64,000 bases of DNA from Streptomyces sp. NRRL F-525 (GTDB taxonomy: Bacteria > Actinomycetota > Actinomycetes > Streptomycetales > Streptomycetaceae), in the NCBI RefSeq assembly GCF_000716605.1, contig NZ_JNXE01000043.1:1-64000 (forward strand), written 5' to 3'. The position numbers and the translations under genes were made by a program. Positions 1 to 8,174 of the stretch are shown here, in pieces. Each line of letters starts with the position of its first letter. Position 1 is the first letter of the stretch. The notes below the pieces were generated by a model. The model was not told the DNA's origin, did not search any database, and worked only from the letters and a program-made list of their open reading frames with translations.

Positions 1-8
1 CCCCAAGA

Positions 9-115
9 CCCCGCCCCGCACCGACAGCCCCCCGGCGCTGAAAACCCGCCCCGCACAGACAGCCCTCGGCACTGAAAACCCGCCCCGCACTAAGAACCGC
101 CCCCGCGCCGAAAAC
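9..115. repeat. Three degenerate tandem repeats, about 35 bp each
   Basis: Three consecutive units start with CCCGCCCCGCAC and end in GAAAA (about 9-44, 46-79 and 80-115). They run into the 3' end of the first gene. No function is evident and no terminator-like T run follows. Confidence 0.6.
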
Positions 116-590
116 CGCCATAGAGCACAAGCCCCCGCACCAAACACCCCACCCCCACCGTCGACAACACCGCCCGCACCACGTTCCACCCCACCCACGC
201 GTCCTCGAACCGCTCCCGCGCAACAGCCACATCCGCGGTGTCCGCCAGGCCGTCATTCAGCGGGATGTTGAAGCCAACCGTCACCAGAAACGCCAACGCG
301 TACGCCACCAGCCCCGCCCACACCCACCCCCGATACGACCTCCCGCGCGCCTGCCATCCAGCCACCCCCGCCAGCACCAACGCCCCCATGAAGCTCAGGA
401 AGAACACCGGGTTCTGGATCACGTCGTTGATGTTCCGCATCACCTCGACGAACACCCGGTCATCGCTGCGCGCCAACGCCGGCATGATCGCGCAGGCGAA
501 CACGTAGAAGACCCCGGCGATCAACCCCATCGCGACGGTGGCCGCACCCAGTACCCAACCCGTGCCGCTCGTGCCCTGTTTCTCTGTCAT
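90..590 (-). CDS. DUF1772 / anthrone oxygenase-like membrane protein
   Basis: A 166-residue protein with four predicted membrane helices (about 12-36, 59-81, 86-107 and 133-156), which is the DUF1772 layout. Family members include anthrone oxygenases, but most bacterial copies have no known reaction. The segment around residues 51-60, NRNINDVIQNP-like with conserved Asn, matches the family's first loop. The ATG start has a good ribosome binding site, GGAGGGC, directly upstream. It is divergent from the CGNR regulator gene. Family assignment is from overall pattern; substrate is unknown. Confidence 0.7.
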   Translation of the reverse strand: MTEKQGTSGTGWVLGAATVAMGLIAGVFYVFACAIMPALARSDDRVFVEVMRNINDVIQNPVFFLSFMGALVLAGVAGWQARGRSYRGWVWAGLVAYALAFLVTVGFNIPLNDGLADTADVAVARERFEDAWVGWNVVRAVLSTVGVGCLVRGLVLYGGFRRGGGS

Positions 591-856
591 GCCCTCCAGT
601 CAACGGACAGGGCACCCCCACCGGACATCGCCGAGACGCGCGACCGCATACGCGACCGTCCACGCCGATGTCCACGCGCGTCCCGCACGAGGGGTTACGG
701 CCACGCGAGCGGGCAGGCACTGTAGAGAGAACGGTTTCCCGCGCCCCCCACCTCTCCTCTCCTCCCCCCGCTCCTCCCTCCCTCACTGGCAGCCCACCGA
801 CTCCCGACGACCGACACGACCGACGACCGGGGTAATCCCAAGGCGGTGACAGGCAC
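591..856. other. Divergent intergenic region with polypyrimidine tract
   Basis: This spacer separates two divergent genes. Positions about 740-785 on the + strand are almost purely C and T. GACGACCGACACGACCGACG-like direct repetition follows at about 814-835. I see no clear operator. Confidence 0.4.
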
Positions 857-1456
857 ATGGCACTCGGTTCGACCATGGCCCCGTACGAGCTGCGTTTCGA
901 CGCCGGGCGGATCTGTCTGGATCTCCTCGCGACCACGCATCCCGACGAACGGCTCGACGCGCCGGAGCCGCTCCGCGCGTGGATCGTCCGCTCCGGGCTC
1001 GTCCCCGCGGCCACCCCGCTCGCGCACATCGACGCCTCCTGGCTTGTCGGGTTTCGTGAACTGCGGGGGCAGATCGGGCAGTTGGTGCGCAGCGGTAGCA
1101 GGTTGTCGAACGACACCCGGCCCTACGACCTCGCCCTCGCCCGCGTGAACGACCTCGCCCGCGCCGCGACCCCCGCACCCCGCGCCGTACGCGATGAAGA
1201 GGGCGCGCTGGTGCGGCAGTTGGACGGGCGGCCGGGGTGCGGTGCGTTGCTCTCGGTCATCGCGCGGGATGTCGTAGAACTGCTCACCGATCCCGTCGCC
1301 CGGGCCTCGCTCAGGGAGTGTGAAGGGGACAACTGCCCGATCGTTTATCTGGATTCGTCCCGGGGGCGGCGGAGGCGCTGGTGCTCCAGTGAGGTGTGCG
1401 GGAACCGGGAGAGAGTGGCTCGGCATCGGCGGCGCGCGGCGCTCGCGCGAGCCTGA
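857..1456 (+). CDS. CGNR zinc-finger / ABATE-domain putative regulator
   Basis: A 199-residue protein of the ABATE-CGNR family, thought to be stress-linked transcriptional regulators. The N-terminal part holds the ABATE-type segment. The C-terminus holds the zinc-finger pattern C155-x4-C160 and C176-x4-C181 with the family signature C181-G-N-R184, followed by a basic Arg/His-rich tail (R187-R193) suited to nucleic-acid binding. The start at 857 is the first ATG; a second ATG at 875 is possible because no strong ribosome binding site is seen. It is transcribed alone, divergently from the DUF1772 gene. Target genes are unknown. Confidence 0.8.
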   Translation: MALGSTMAPYELRFDAGRICLDLLATTHPDERLDAPEPLRAWIVRSGLVPAATPLAHIDASWLVGFRELRGQIGQLVRSGSRLSNDTRPYDLALARVNDLARAATPAPRAVRDEEGALVRQLDGRPGCGALLSVIARDVVELLTDPVARASLRECEGDNCPIVYLDSSRGRRRRWCSSEVCGNRERVARHRRRAALARA

Positions 1457-1496
1457 GAATCCCTTATGCGGCTTCTGTGGAGTGACGGGACGTCAA

Positions 1497-1517
1497 TTGT
1501 CGAAGTGATTTCGACAA
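1497..1517. promoter_or_regulatory. 8-bp inverted repeat upstream of sigU-like gene
   Basis: TTGTCGAA (1497-1504) and TTCGACAA (1510-1517) form a perfect inverted repeat around a 5-nt spacer, centred at 1507. It lies between the CGNR gene and the sigma-factor gene and could be an operator for either promoter. The binding protein is unknown. Confidence 0.35.
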
Positions 1518-1731
1518 CAGTGCGTTTCACTCCGGCGCGGCCCGGGCAGCTCGCGTGATCTTGCTCGTGTGGTGGAAATGTAAAGATCGTACGGTGGGAA
1601 TGTGCACTCATGTCCCGCTCGTCACGTCACTCCGAAGAAAACTGTCGCCTCACGTTGAACACTCGCCCACCCGCTCGCGTACCTCTCCATGAGCGACCGA
1701 CTGGGGGAACCCCCGGACACCGGAGGTGGGC

Positions 1732-2307
1732 GTGCGCAAGGATTCCGTCGTGGCCAATGAACACGCACCGAGGGCCCGACATCGCATGTCCCAGTCCTCG
1801 GAACCTGATGAGGAGCTGATGCGTGCCCTGTACCGAGAGCACGCCGGACCCTTGCTCGCCTATGTGTTGCGGCTCGTCGCCGGGGACCGGCAGCGTGCCG
1901 AGGACGTGGTGCAGGAGACGCTCATCCGGGCCTGGAAGAACGCCGGCCAGCTCAACCGGGCGACCGGATCGGTACGACCCTGGCTTGTGACGGTGGCACG
2001 GCGCATCGTCATCGACGGTCACCGCAGCCGGCAGGCCCGGCCGCAGGAGGTGGACCCGTCGCCGCTGGAGGTCATCCCCGCGGAGGACGAGATCGACAAG
2101 GCGTTGTGGCTGATGACACTGTCGGACGCACTGGACGACCTGACCCCGGCCCACCGGGAGGTGCTCGTCGAGACGTACTTCAAGGGGCGTACCGTCAATG
2201 AGGCGGCCGAGACGCTTGGCATCCCCAGTGGCACGGTGCGCTCAAGGGTGTTCTACGCCCTTCGATCGATGAAGCTTGCTCTGGAGGAGCGGGGGGTGAC
2301 GGCATGA
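1732..2307 (+). CDS. sigU: ECF sigma factor, SigU-like
   Basis: A sigma-70 family ECF factor of about 191 residues. Region 2 (LYREHAGPLLAYVLRL through AEDVVQETLIRAWKN) provides core-RNA-polymerase and -10 recognition. Region 4 (LTPAHREVLVETYFKG through GTVRSRVFYALRSM) is the -35 helix-turn-helix. The GTG at 1732 is 5 nt after GGAGG; ATG at 1786 is an alternative start just before region 2. The next gene overlaps by 4 nt and encodes a zinc anti-sigma factor. The symbol rests on gene order remembered from S. coelicolor (sigU-rsuA next to a helicase and malic enzyme), not on alignment. There SigU affects differentiation and secreted proteins. Confidence 0.8.
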   Translation: MRKDSVVANEHAPRARHRMSQSSEPDEELMRALYREHAGPLLAYVLRLVAGDRQRAEDVVQETLIRAWKNAGQLNRATGSVRPWLVTVARRIVIDGHRSRQARPQEVDPSPLEVIPAEDEIDKALWLMTLSDALDDLTPAHREVLVETYFKGRTVNEAAETLGIPSGTVRSRVFYALRSMKLALEERGVTA

Positions 2308-3107
2308 GCATTTACGGGGGATACGGAACGGGTAGTCCTGGTTCCATGCAGGGATCTCAGGGCTCGAACGAACACGAGACCGTCGGCGCCTACGCCCTCG
2401 GGATTCTCGATGACGCCGAAGCAACCGCTTTCGAGGCCCATCTCGCCACCTGCGAATGGTGCGCCCAGCAGCTCGACGAGCTGGCCGGGATGGAACCGAT
2501 GCTGGCGGCGCTCGCGGATCTGCCGGGCACCGGCACCCCGGCGATCGCCGAGTCCCTGGCCGCGAAACCCAGTCCACGGCTGGTGGAGCGACTGGTCGAC
2601 GACGTCGGCGAACGGCGGGCCCTGAAGCGCCGGCGCAGCTTCTACATGATCGCCGCCGCGGCGGCCCTGATCATCGCCGGACCGCTGGCCGTCATCGCGG
2701 CCAACGGCGGCAACGACTCGGGCGGCAACAACAACGTGGCCGTGTCCCCCGCCAAGACCACCTTCGACACTTTGTCCGACAAGGTCACGGCGACGGACAA
2801 GACCACCAAGGTCACCGCGACCGTGGCGATGTCCAAGAAGGACTGGGGCACCCTCGGGGTCGTGGAGCTCAAGAACGTCAAGGGCCCGCTGAAGTGCTCC
2901 CTGATCGCCGTCGGCAAGAACGGCGAGCGCGAGACCATGAGCTCCTGGTCGGTCCCGGCCTGGGGTTACGGCATCGCGAACGCCACCAAGACGGAGGCCA
3001 AGAACCCGCTCTACGCCCAGGGCGGCGCGGCCTTCACGCCGAACGAGATCGACCACTTCGAGGTCATGACCTTCGACGGCAAGAAGCTCGTGGCAGTGGA
3101 CGCGTAA
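2304..3107 (+). CDS. rsuA: Membrane anti-sigma factor, zinc-finger type (RsuA-like)
   Basis: A 267-residue membrane anti-sigma factor. The zinc anti-sigma motif H46-x3-C50-x2-C53 follows an acidic helix. One membrane helix lies at about 113-133, and the C-terminal 130 residues would be outside the cell in an RskA-like domain. Its ATG overlaps the sigma gene stop (ATGA), so translation is coupled, as expected for a sigma/anti-sigma pair. The cytoplasmic half should hold the sigma factor at the membrane until a signal releases it. The symbol depends on the same gene-order argument as sigU. Confidence 0.82.
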   Translation: MSIYGGYGTGSPGSMQGSQGSNEHETVGAYALGILDDAEATAFEAHLATCEWCAQQLDELAGMEPMLAALADLPGTGTPAIAESLAAKPSPRLVERLVDDVGERRALKRRRSFYMIAAAAALIIAGPLAVIAANGGNDSGGNNNVAVSPAKTTFDTLSDKVTATDKTTKVTATVAMSKKDWGTLGVVELKNVKGPLKCSLIAVGKNGERETMSSWSVPAWGYGIANATKTEAKNPLYAQGGAAFTPNEIDHFEVMTFDGKKLVAVDA

Positions 3108-3138
3108 GCACCTGTACAACCGACCGGTTGTGGTGTGT

Positions 3139-3184
3139 GGGGCCCGGAACGCGGAAGGCGCGCGTGCCGGGCCCCGCGTTTTTG
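3139..3184 (+). terminator. Rho-independent terminator after rsuA
   Basis: GGGGCCCGG (3139-3147) pairs with CCGGGCCCC (3167-3175), followed by GCGTTTTT. It separates the sigma operon from the helD-like gene. Confidence 0.8.
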
Positions 3185-3270
3185 TCAAGATCCACCGGGC
3201 AGGCCCCTCACTACCGAGGCCTTTTTTCGCGTACGGTTGACGGCTGCCCAGCACGTCAGAAGGGGGCCCG

Positions 3271-5607
3271 GTGGCCGCACAGGCTCAACAGGAGACCGCG
3301 CTCGACACGGTGTCCGACAAATCCGCCCAGGATTCGCTACGGGACCGGGAGATCAGCGTCGAACAGGCACACCTGGACCGGGTGTACCTGCGGCTCGAAG
3401 AGAAGATCCACGAGGCCGAGTTCCTCATGAACGACGCGGCCAAGCGCGGCCAGGTCGGCACGCCCGGCGCGCTCGCCGAACGGGACGCGCAGGTGTTCCG
3501 CGCCGGTATCCACCTCAACCGGCTCAACAACGAGTTCGAGGACTTTCTCTTCGGGCGGATCGACCTCCTGCTCGGGAAGGACGGCAAGAAGGGGCCCGAC
3601 GGCGCCTACACCGCCGTAGAACCGGCTGAAGGTGCTGTCCGGGACGACAGCACCGCCGACATCGCCGAGACGCTGCACATCGGGCGGATCGGGGTCCTGG
3701 ATTCCGAGTACGCGCCGCTCGTCATCGACTGGCGGGCGCCCGCCGCCGCGCCCTTCTACCGGTCGACGCCGGTCGACCCGGGGCGGGTCGTACGGCGCCG
3801 GGTCATCCGGTCCAAGGGGCGTCGGGTCCTCGGGGTCGAAGACGACCTGATGCGGCCCGAGTTGAGCGCTTTCCTCGACGGCGAGCAGCTGGCCGTCATC
3901 GGCGACGGCGCCCTGATGGCCGCGCTCGGCCAGGCCCGCAGCCACACCATGCGCGACATCGTGGCCTCCATCCAGGCCGAGCAGGACCTGGTGATCCGCG
4001 CCCCCGCCGCCTCGGTGACGTACGTCGAGGGCGGCCCGGGGACCGGCAAGACCGCCGTCGCCCTGCACCGCGCCGCCTACCTGCTCTACCAGGACCGGCG
4101 CCGGTACGCGGGCGGCATCCTCATCGTCTCGCCGACCCCGCTGCTCGTCGCGTACACCGAGGGCGTCCTGCCGTCCCTCGGCGAGGAGGGCCAGGTCGCG
4201 ATCCGGGCGATCGGTTCGCTCGTCGACGGCGCCGAGGCCACCCTGTACGACTCCCCGGCCGTGGCCCGCGCGAAGGGCTCGTACCGCATGCTGCGTGTGC
4301 TGCGGAAGGCCGCGCGCGGCGCCCTGGAGCTGAACGATTCGCCGACCCGGCTCAGAGTGGTGGCGTTCGGCCGCCGGCTCGAACTGGAGGCCGCCGACCT
4401 GGAGCGCGTCCGGCAGAGCGCGCTCAGCGGCACGGCCCCGGTCAACATGCTGCGGCCGCGCGCCCGCAAGCTGCTCCTGGACGCCCTGTGGGAGCGCTCC
4501 GGTTCGGCGGGACGGCACACGGACCCCGAACTCGCCGCCGAACTGCGCTCGTCCTTCGACGAGGACATCGCGAGCGAGGACGACTTCATCGCGTTCCTCG
4601 ACGCCTGGTGGCCCGAACTCACCCCGCGCTCAGTGCTGGAGTCCATGTCCGACGAGCGCAAGCTCGGCCGCTGGGCCCGGCGCATCCTCAACCCCGGCGA
4701 GGTCCGCCGGGTCGCCCGCGCCCTGAAGCGGGACGGCCTCTCCGTCCACGACGTCGCCGTCCTCGACGAACTCCAGGCGATCCTCGGCACCCCGGCCCGC
4801 CCCCGCAAGCGGCGCGACCTGGACCCGCTGGACCAGCTCACCGGTCTGGAGGAGCTGATGCCGACCCGCGAGGAGTCGCAGCGCGAACGGGCCGAGCGGC
4901 TCGCCCAGGAGCGCACCGAGTACGCGCACGTCATCGTCGACGAGGCCCAGGACCTCACCCCGATGCAGTGGCGCATGGTCGGCCGCCGCGGCCGGCACGC
5001 CACCTGGACGGTCGTAGGAGACCCGGCCCAGTCCTCCTGGTCCGACCCCGACGAGGCCGCCGAGGCCCGCGACGAGGCCCTCGGCTCCCGCCCCCGCCGC
5101 CGCTTCACCCTCACCGTCAACTACCGCAACCCCGCCGAGATCGCGGAACTGGCGGCGAAGGTCCTGGCCCTCGCGATGCCCGGCTCCGAGTCCCCGTCGG
5201 CGGTCCGTTCGACGGGCGTCAAGCCGCGTTTCGTGGCTACGAACAATCAGCACAGTGCCGTCGTACGGAACTCGCTGTCGGAGTCCGTCCGCGCGGAGGC
5301 CGCCCGACTGCTCGACCGGGTCGACGGCACGGTCGGCGTGGTCGTCGCCATGAACCGCCGTGAGGAGGCCCGCCGTTGGCTCACCGGCCTCGGGGACCGG
5401 GTCGTCGCGCTCGGCAGCCTGGAGGCCAAGGGCCTGGAGTACGACGCGACCGTCGTCGTATCGCCCGCCGAGATCGCCGACGAGTCGCCCGCCGGACTGC
5501 GGGTCCTCTACGTCGCCCTCACCCGCGCGACCCAGCAGCTGACGGTCGTCTCGGCCGAGCGGGACGAGCCGGACGCGAACGGGGTGCCGGATCTGCTCCG
5601 CGACTGA
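3271..5607 (+). CDS. HelD-type UvrD/Rep-like RNA polymerase-associated ATPase
   Basis: A 778-residue superfamily 1 helicase-like ATPase of the HelD class, proteins that strip and recycle stalled RNA polymerase. The N-terminus (about 25-100) is a charged helical arm typical of HelD. Walker A is GGPGTGKT at 254-261, Walker B is VDEAQD at 556-561, and late motifs include NYRNPAEI and YVALTRA. Actinobacterial relatives such as HelR give rifampicin tolerance, but I do not see the rifamycin-associated promoter element upstream, so drug induction is not supported. GTG start with AGAAGGGGG upstream. Own transcription unit after a terminator. Confidence 0.88.
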   Translation: MAAQAQQETALDTVSDKSAQDSLRDREISVEQAHLDRVYLRLEEKIHEAEFLMNDAAKRGQVGTPGALAERDAQVFRAGIHLNRLNNEFEDFLFGRIDLLLGKDGKKGPDGAYTAVEPAEGAVRDDSTADIAETLHIGRIGVLDSEYAPLVIDWRAPAAAPFYRSTPVDPGRVVRRRVIRSKGRRVLGVEDDLMRPELSAFLDGEQLAVIGDGALMAALGQARSHTMRDIVASIQAEQDLVIRAPAASVTYVEGGPGTGKTAVALHRAAYLLYQDRRRYAGGILIVSPTPLLVAYTEGVLPSLGEEGQVAIRAIGSLVDGAEATLYDSPAVARAKGSYRMLRVLRKAARGALELNDSPTRLRVVAFGRRLELEAADLERVRQSALSGTAPVNMLRPRARKLLLDALWERSGSAGRHTDPELAAELRSSFDEDIASEDDFIAFLDAWWPELTPRSVLESMSDERKLGRWARRILNPGEVRRVARALKRDGLSVHDVAVLDELQAILGTPARPRKRRDLDPLDQLTGLEELMPTREESQRERAERLAQERTEYAHVIVDEAQDLTPMQWRMVGRRGRHATWTVVGDPAQSSWSDPDEAAEARDEALGSRPRRRFTLTVNYRNPAEIAELAAKVLALAMPGSESPSAVRSTGVKPRFVATNNQHSAVVRNSLSESVRAEAARLLDRVDGTVGVVVAMNRREEARRWLTGLGDRVVALGSLEAKGLEYDATVVVSPAEIADESPAGLRVLYVALTRATQQLTVVSAERDEPDANGVPDLLRD

Positions 5608-5689
5608 GGGGGCTGATCGAGGGCCGATCGAGAGGTGCTTTCGATGAACTCTCGGGATGGGAATGGTCTTACGGGATCTGTTTGTTAGC

Positions 5690-5838
5690 CTGGATGTGAC
5701 ACCGGCCCGATCCAAGCCCCCGGGCCCAACCTTCGTCGCTTAGAGCGACCACTTGCCGCGAGGCGAGCATGGCGGGTCGGTGTCATTGCTTGTCAGAGAG
5801 ATCCCCGTCACGGGAAAAGTGACGGGGACCTCTTTTTC
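5690..5838 (+). ncRNA. Putative structured RNA, multi-branched, ending in a terminator
   Basis: The non-coding stretch between helD and the malic enzyme gene folds into a compact structure. A 13-bp closing stem pairs 5697-5709 with 5773-5785, with one G-U pair. It encloses hairpin 5735-5740/5744-5749 and hairpin 5752-5757/5762-5767 capped by the GNRA tetraloop GCGA. A strong terminator follows. No open reading frame fits. It could be an independent small RNA of about 145 nt or a leader that controls the malic enzyme gene. It does not match the riboswitch consensus patterns I know. Ends are estimated. Confidence 0.55.
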
Positions 5839-5840
5839 TT
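5802..5840 (+). terminator. Strong Rho-independent terminator upstream of malic enzyme gene
   Basis: TCCCCGTCAC (5802-5811) pairs with GTGACGGGGA (5819-5828), followed by CCTCTTTTTCTT. It lies about 105 nt before the malic enzyme start and ends the putative structured RNA. Confidence 0.85.
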
Positions 5841-5859
5841 GCGAACAAAACGTTCGCAA
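5839..5859. promoter_or_regulatory. Palindrome upstream of malic enzyme gene
   Basis: TTGCGAAC (5839-5846) and GTTCGCAA (5852-5859) form a perfect inverted repeat with spacer AAAAC. It follows the terminator and lies about 90 nt before the start codon. A repressor operator is the likeliest reading; a second hairpin is the alternative. Confidence 0.45.
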
Positions 5860-5945
5860 TAGGGGGTGGCTAACGCCTACCGGGCAGTAGGTGCGACGAT
5901 CGGAACGCGTACTCAGCTCAACGGTGAAAGCAGAGGAAGTCGGCC

Positions 5946-7385
5946 ATGGCTACGGCGCCCAGCGTCTCCTACTCGATCACGGTCCGTCTGGAGGTGCCCG
6001 CCAGCGGAACGGCGGTATCCCAGATCACCACGGCCGTGGAGTCCCACGGAGGCTCGGTGACCGGCCTCGACGTGACCGCCTCCGGCCACGAGAAGCTCCG
6101 GATCGACGTCACCATCGCGGCGTCCTCGACGGCCCACGCCGACGAGATCGTCCAGCAGCTGCGCGGCATCGAGGGTGTCACCCTGGGCAAGGTCTCGGAC
6201 CGTACGTTCCTCATGCACCTCGGCGGCAAGATCGAGATGCAGTCCAAGCACCCGATCCGCAACCGTGACGACCTCTCCATGATCTACACCCCGGGTGTCG
6301 CCCGCGTGTGCATGGCGATCGCGGAGAACCCCGAGGACGCGCGCCGCCTCACCATCAAGCGCAACTCCGTCGCGGTCGTCACCGACGGCTCCGCCGTGCT
6401 GGGCCTCGGCAACATCGGCCCCAAGGCCGCGCTGCCGGTCATGGAGGGCAAGGCGGCCCTCTTCAAGCGGTTCGCCGGCATCGACGCCTGGCCGCTGTGC
6501 CTGGACACCCAGGACACCGACGAGATCGTCGCGATCGTCAAGGCGATCGCCCCGGGCTTCGCCGGCATCAACCTGGAGGACATCTCCGCGCCGCGCTGCT
6601 TCGAGATCGAGGCCCGGCTGCGCGAGGCCCTCGACATCCCCGTCTTCCACGACGACCAGCACGGCACCGCGATCGTCGTCCTCGCCGCGCTGACGAACGC
6701 GCTGCGGGTGGCCGGCAAGGGCATCGGTGACATCCGGGTCGTCATGTCCGGCGCGGGCGCGGCCGGTACGGCCATCCTGAAGCTGCTGCTCGCCGCGGGC
6801 GTAAAGAACGCTGTCGTCGCCGACATCCACGGTGTCGTGCACGCCGGCCGCGAGGACCTGGTCGACGCCAAGCCGGACTCGCCGCTGCGCTGGATCGCCG
6901 ACAACACCAACCCGGACGGCCTCACGGGCACCCTGAAGGAGGCCGTGCGCGGCGCCGACGTCTTCGTCGGTGTCTCCGCCCCGAACGTCCTCGACGGCGA
7001 CGACGTGGCCGCGATGGCCGAGGGCGCGATCGTGTTCGCGCTCGCGAACCCGGACCCCGAGGTCGACCCGACGATCGCCCGTCAGACGGCGGCCGTTGTG
7101 GCCACGGGGCGCTCGGACTTCCCGAACCAGATCAACAACGTGCTGGTCTTCCCGGGTGTCTTCCGCGGTCTGCTGGACGCGCAGTCCCGCACCGTCAACA
7201 CGGAGATGATGCTCGCCGCGGCGACCGCACTCGCGAACGTGGTGACCGAGGACGAGCTGAACGCGAACTACATCATCCCCAGCGTCTTCAACGACAAGGT
7301 CGCCGGAGCGGTCGCGGGCGCGGTGCGTGACGCGGCGAAGGCGGCGGGAGTCGTGGTGGCCTCGACGGCGCCCTCCGCGTCGTAG
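5946..7385 (+). CDS. NAD-type malic enzyme with N-terminal ACT domain
   Basis: Oxidatively decarboxylates malate to pyruvate, linking the TCA cycle to pyruvate and reducing power in the cytoplasm. This 479-residue protein starts with an ACT-like ligand-binding domain (about 5-85), then the malic enzyme catalytic domain with YTPGV (catalytic Tyr114), EDISAPRCFEIE (metal ligands), HDDQHGTA, and the dinucleotide-binding loop SGAGAAGTA. The ACT domain suggests allosteric control by a small metabolite, perhaps an amino acid. ATG start with GAGGAAG upstream. Single gene; a terminator and palindrome upstream may regulate it. NAD rather than NADP use is inferred from the streptomycete homologue. Confidence 0.92.
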   Translation: MATAPSVSYSITVRLEVPASGTAVSQITTAVESHGGSVTGLDVTASGHEKLRIDVTIAASSTAHADEIVQQLRGIEGVTLGKVSDRTFLMHLGGKIEMQSKHPIRNRDDLSMIYTPGVARVCMAIAENPEDARRLTIKRNSVAVVTDGSAVLGLGNIGPKAALPVMEGKAALFKRFAGIDAWPLCLDTQDTDEIVAIVKAIAPGFAGINLEDISAPRCFEIEARLREALDIPVFHDDQHGTAIVVLAALTNALRVAGKGIGDIRVVMSGAGAAGTAILKLLLAAGVKNAVVADIHGVVHAGREDLVDAKPDSPLRWIADNTNPDGLTGTLKEAVRGADVFVGVSAPNVLDGDDVAAMAEGAIVFALANPDPEVDPTIARQTAAVVATGRSDFPNQINNVLVFPGVFRGLLDAQSRTVNTEMMLAAATALANVVTEDELNANYIIPSVFNDKVAGAVAGAVRDAAKAAGVVVASTAPSAS

Positions 7386-7792
7386 AACCCCTCGAACGGC
7401 GGGTGTGCGGTGGCTGTGAGGATCGCCACGGCCGCCGACACACCGGCGCGTCGCGGAACCCGGGGCCTTCGGCGGCCGTTTATCGTGGCGGCCAGGTTTC
7501 GGGCCTTCCAGGCCCGGCCCTCGCTGCCGGGAGCCGACGGAGCGTCACCACGCAGAGGGCGTGGCGCTCTTCGTGTGACTCCCACGGGTGTTCTCGCGAC
7601 TCCTACGGGTGCCGGATTGGCTTTCCCGCCGCAGGTAGGGGCAGGATGCGTCTTCGGGCGCGAGGGTCTGGACGACGGACCCGGGTCCGGGGACTCACCG
7701 AGGACCCTGGCAGCATCGGCTTCACCGTGCCCGATATGCGGCTCCGCCGCGTGGCACGCCTCAAACGGCAAGAAGAACACGGGAGTAACAAC
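7386..7792 (+). promoter_or_regulatory. hup upstream region with direct repeats
   Basis: This 407-bp region has no convincing gene. CGGGCCT/AGGCCCG (7500-7516) is a small hairpin that may end the malic enzyme transcript. GACTCCCACGGGTG (7577-7590) and GACTCCTACGGGTG (7598-7611) are direct repeats exactly 21 bp apart, two helical turns, consistent with a protein-binding site upstream of the hup promoter. An open frame of 128 codons here looks like chance. Confidence 0.4.
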
Positions 7793-8074
7793 ATGAACCG
7801 CAGTGAGCTGGTGGCCGCGCTGGCCGACCGTGCCGAGGTGACCCGCAAGGACGCCGACGCCGTTCTGGCCGCGTTCGCCGAGACCGTCGGCGAGATCGTC
7901 TCCAAGGGCGACGAGAAGGTCACCATCCCCGGCTTCCTGACCTTCGAGCGCACCCACCGTGCCGCTCGCACCGCGCGCAACCCGCAGACCGGCGACCCGA
8001 TCAACATCCCCGCCGGTTACAGCGTCAAGGTGTCCGCGGGCTCGAAGCTCAAGGAAGCCGCCAAGGGCAAGTAA
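7793..8074 (+). CDS. hup: Histone-like DNA-binding protein HU
   Basis: A 93-residue HU protein that bends and compacts the nucleoid as a dimer. The sequence starts MNRSELVAAL and carries the HU hallmark GFLTFE then RxxRTARNPQTGDPINIPA, the beta-arm that inserts into the minor groove with its Pro. Length is standard for the short HU (HupA type); the Streptomyces paralogue HupS has a long lysine/alanine-rich tail, absent here. The ATG at 7793 is chosen because the frame upstream lacks HU homology. A strong bidirectional terminator follows, before convergent murA. Confidence 0.95.
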   Translation: MNRSELVAALADRAEVTRKDADAVLAAFAETVGEIVSKGDEKVTIPGFLTFERTHRAARTARNPQTGDPINIPAGYSVKVSAGSKLKEAAKGK

Positions 8075-8123
8075 GCCTTCGCGTACGCGACGGGATTGCG
8101 TACGAGGCTCGAGTAACGCGAAT

Positions 8124-8154
8124 GGGGCGGCCACCCGGTCAGGGTGGCCGCCCC
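8124..8154. terminator. Bidirectional terminator between hup and murA
   Basis: GGGGCGGCCACCC (8124-8136) pairs perfectly with GGGTGGCCGCCCC (8142-8154) around loop GGTCA. It sits between convergent genes. Confidence 0.8.
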
Positions 8155-8174
8155 ATCGTCGTACAACCGACTGG

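Noticed and set aside
3135..3270. Rifamycin-associated element expected before a HelR-type gene
   Set aside because: I looked for the GGGGCTTGCGG-type inverted element upstream of the HelD-like gene and did not see it; drug inducibility is not supported.
5690..5840. Naming the structured RNA as 6C RNA or a known riboswitch
   Set aside because: It lacks the two C6 loops of 6C RNA, and does not match cobalamin, SAM, ydaO or c-di-GMP consensus features I know.
7410..7796. 128-residue open frame upstream of hup
   Set aside because: Composition is typical of non-coding DNA, and it ends inside the hup ribosome-binding region; no homology recognised.
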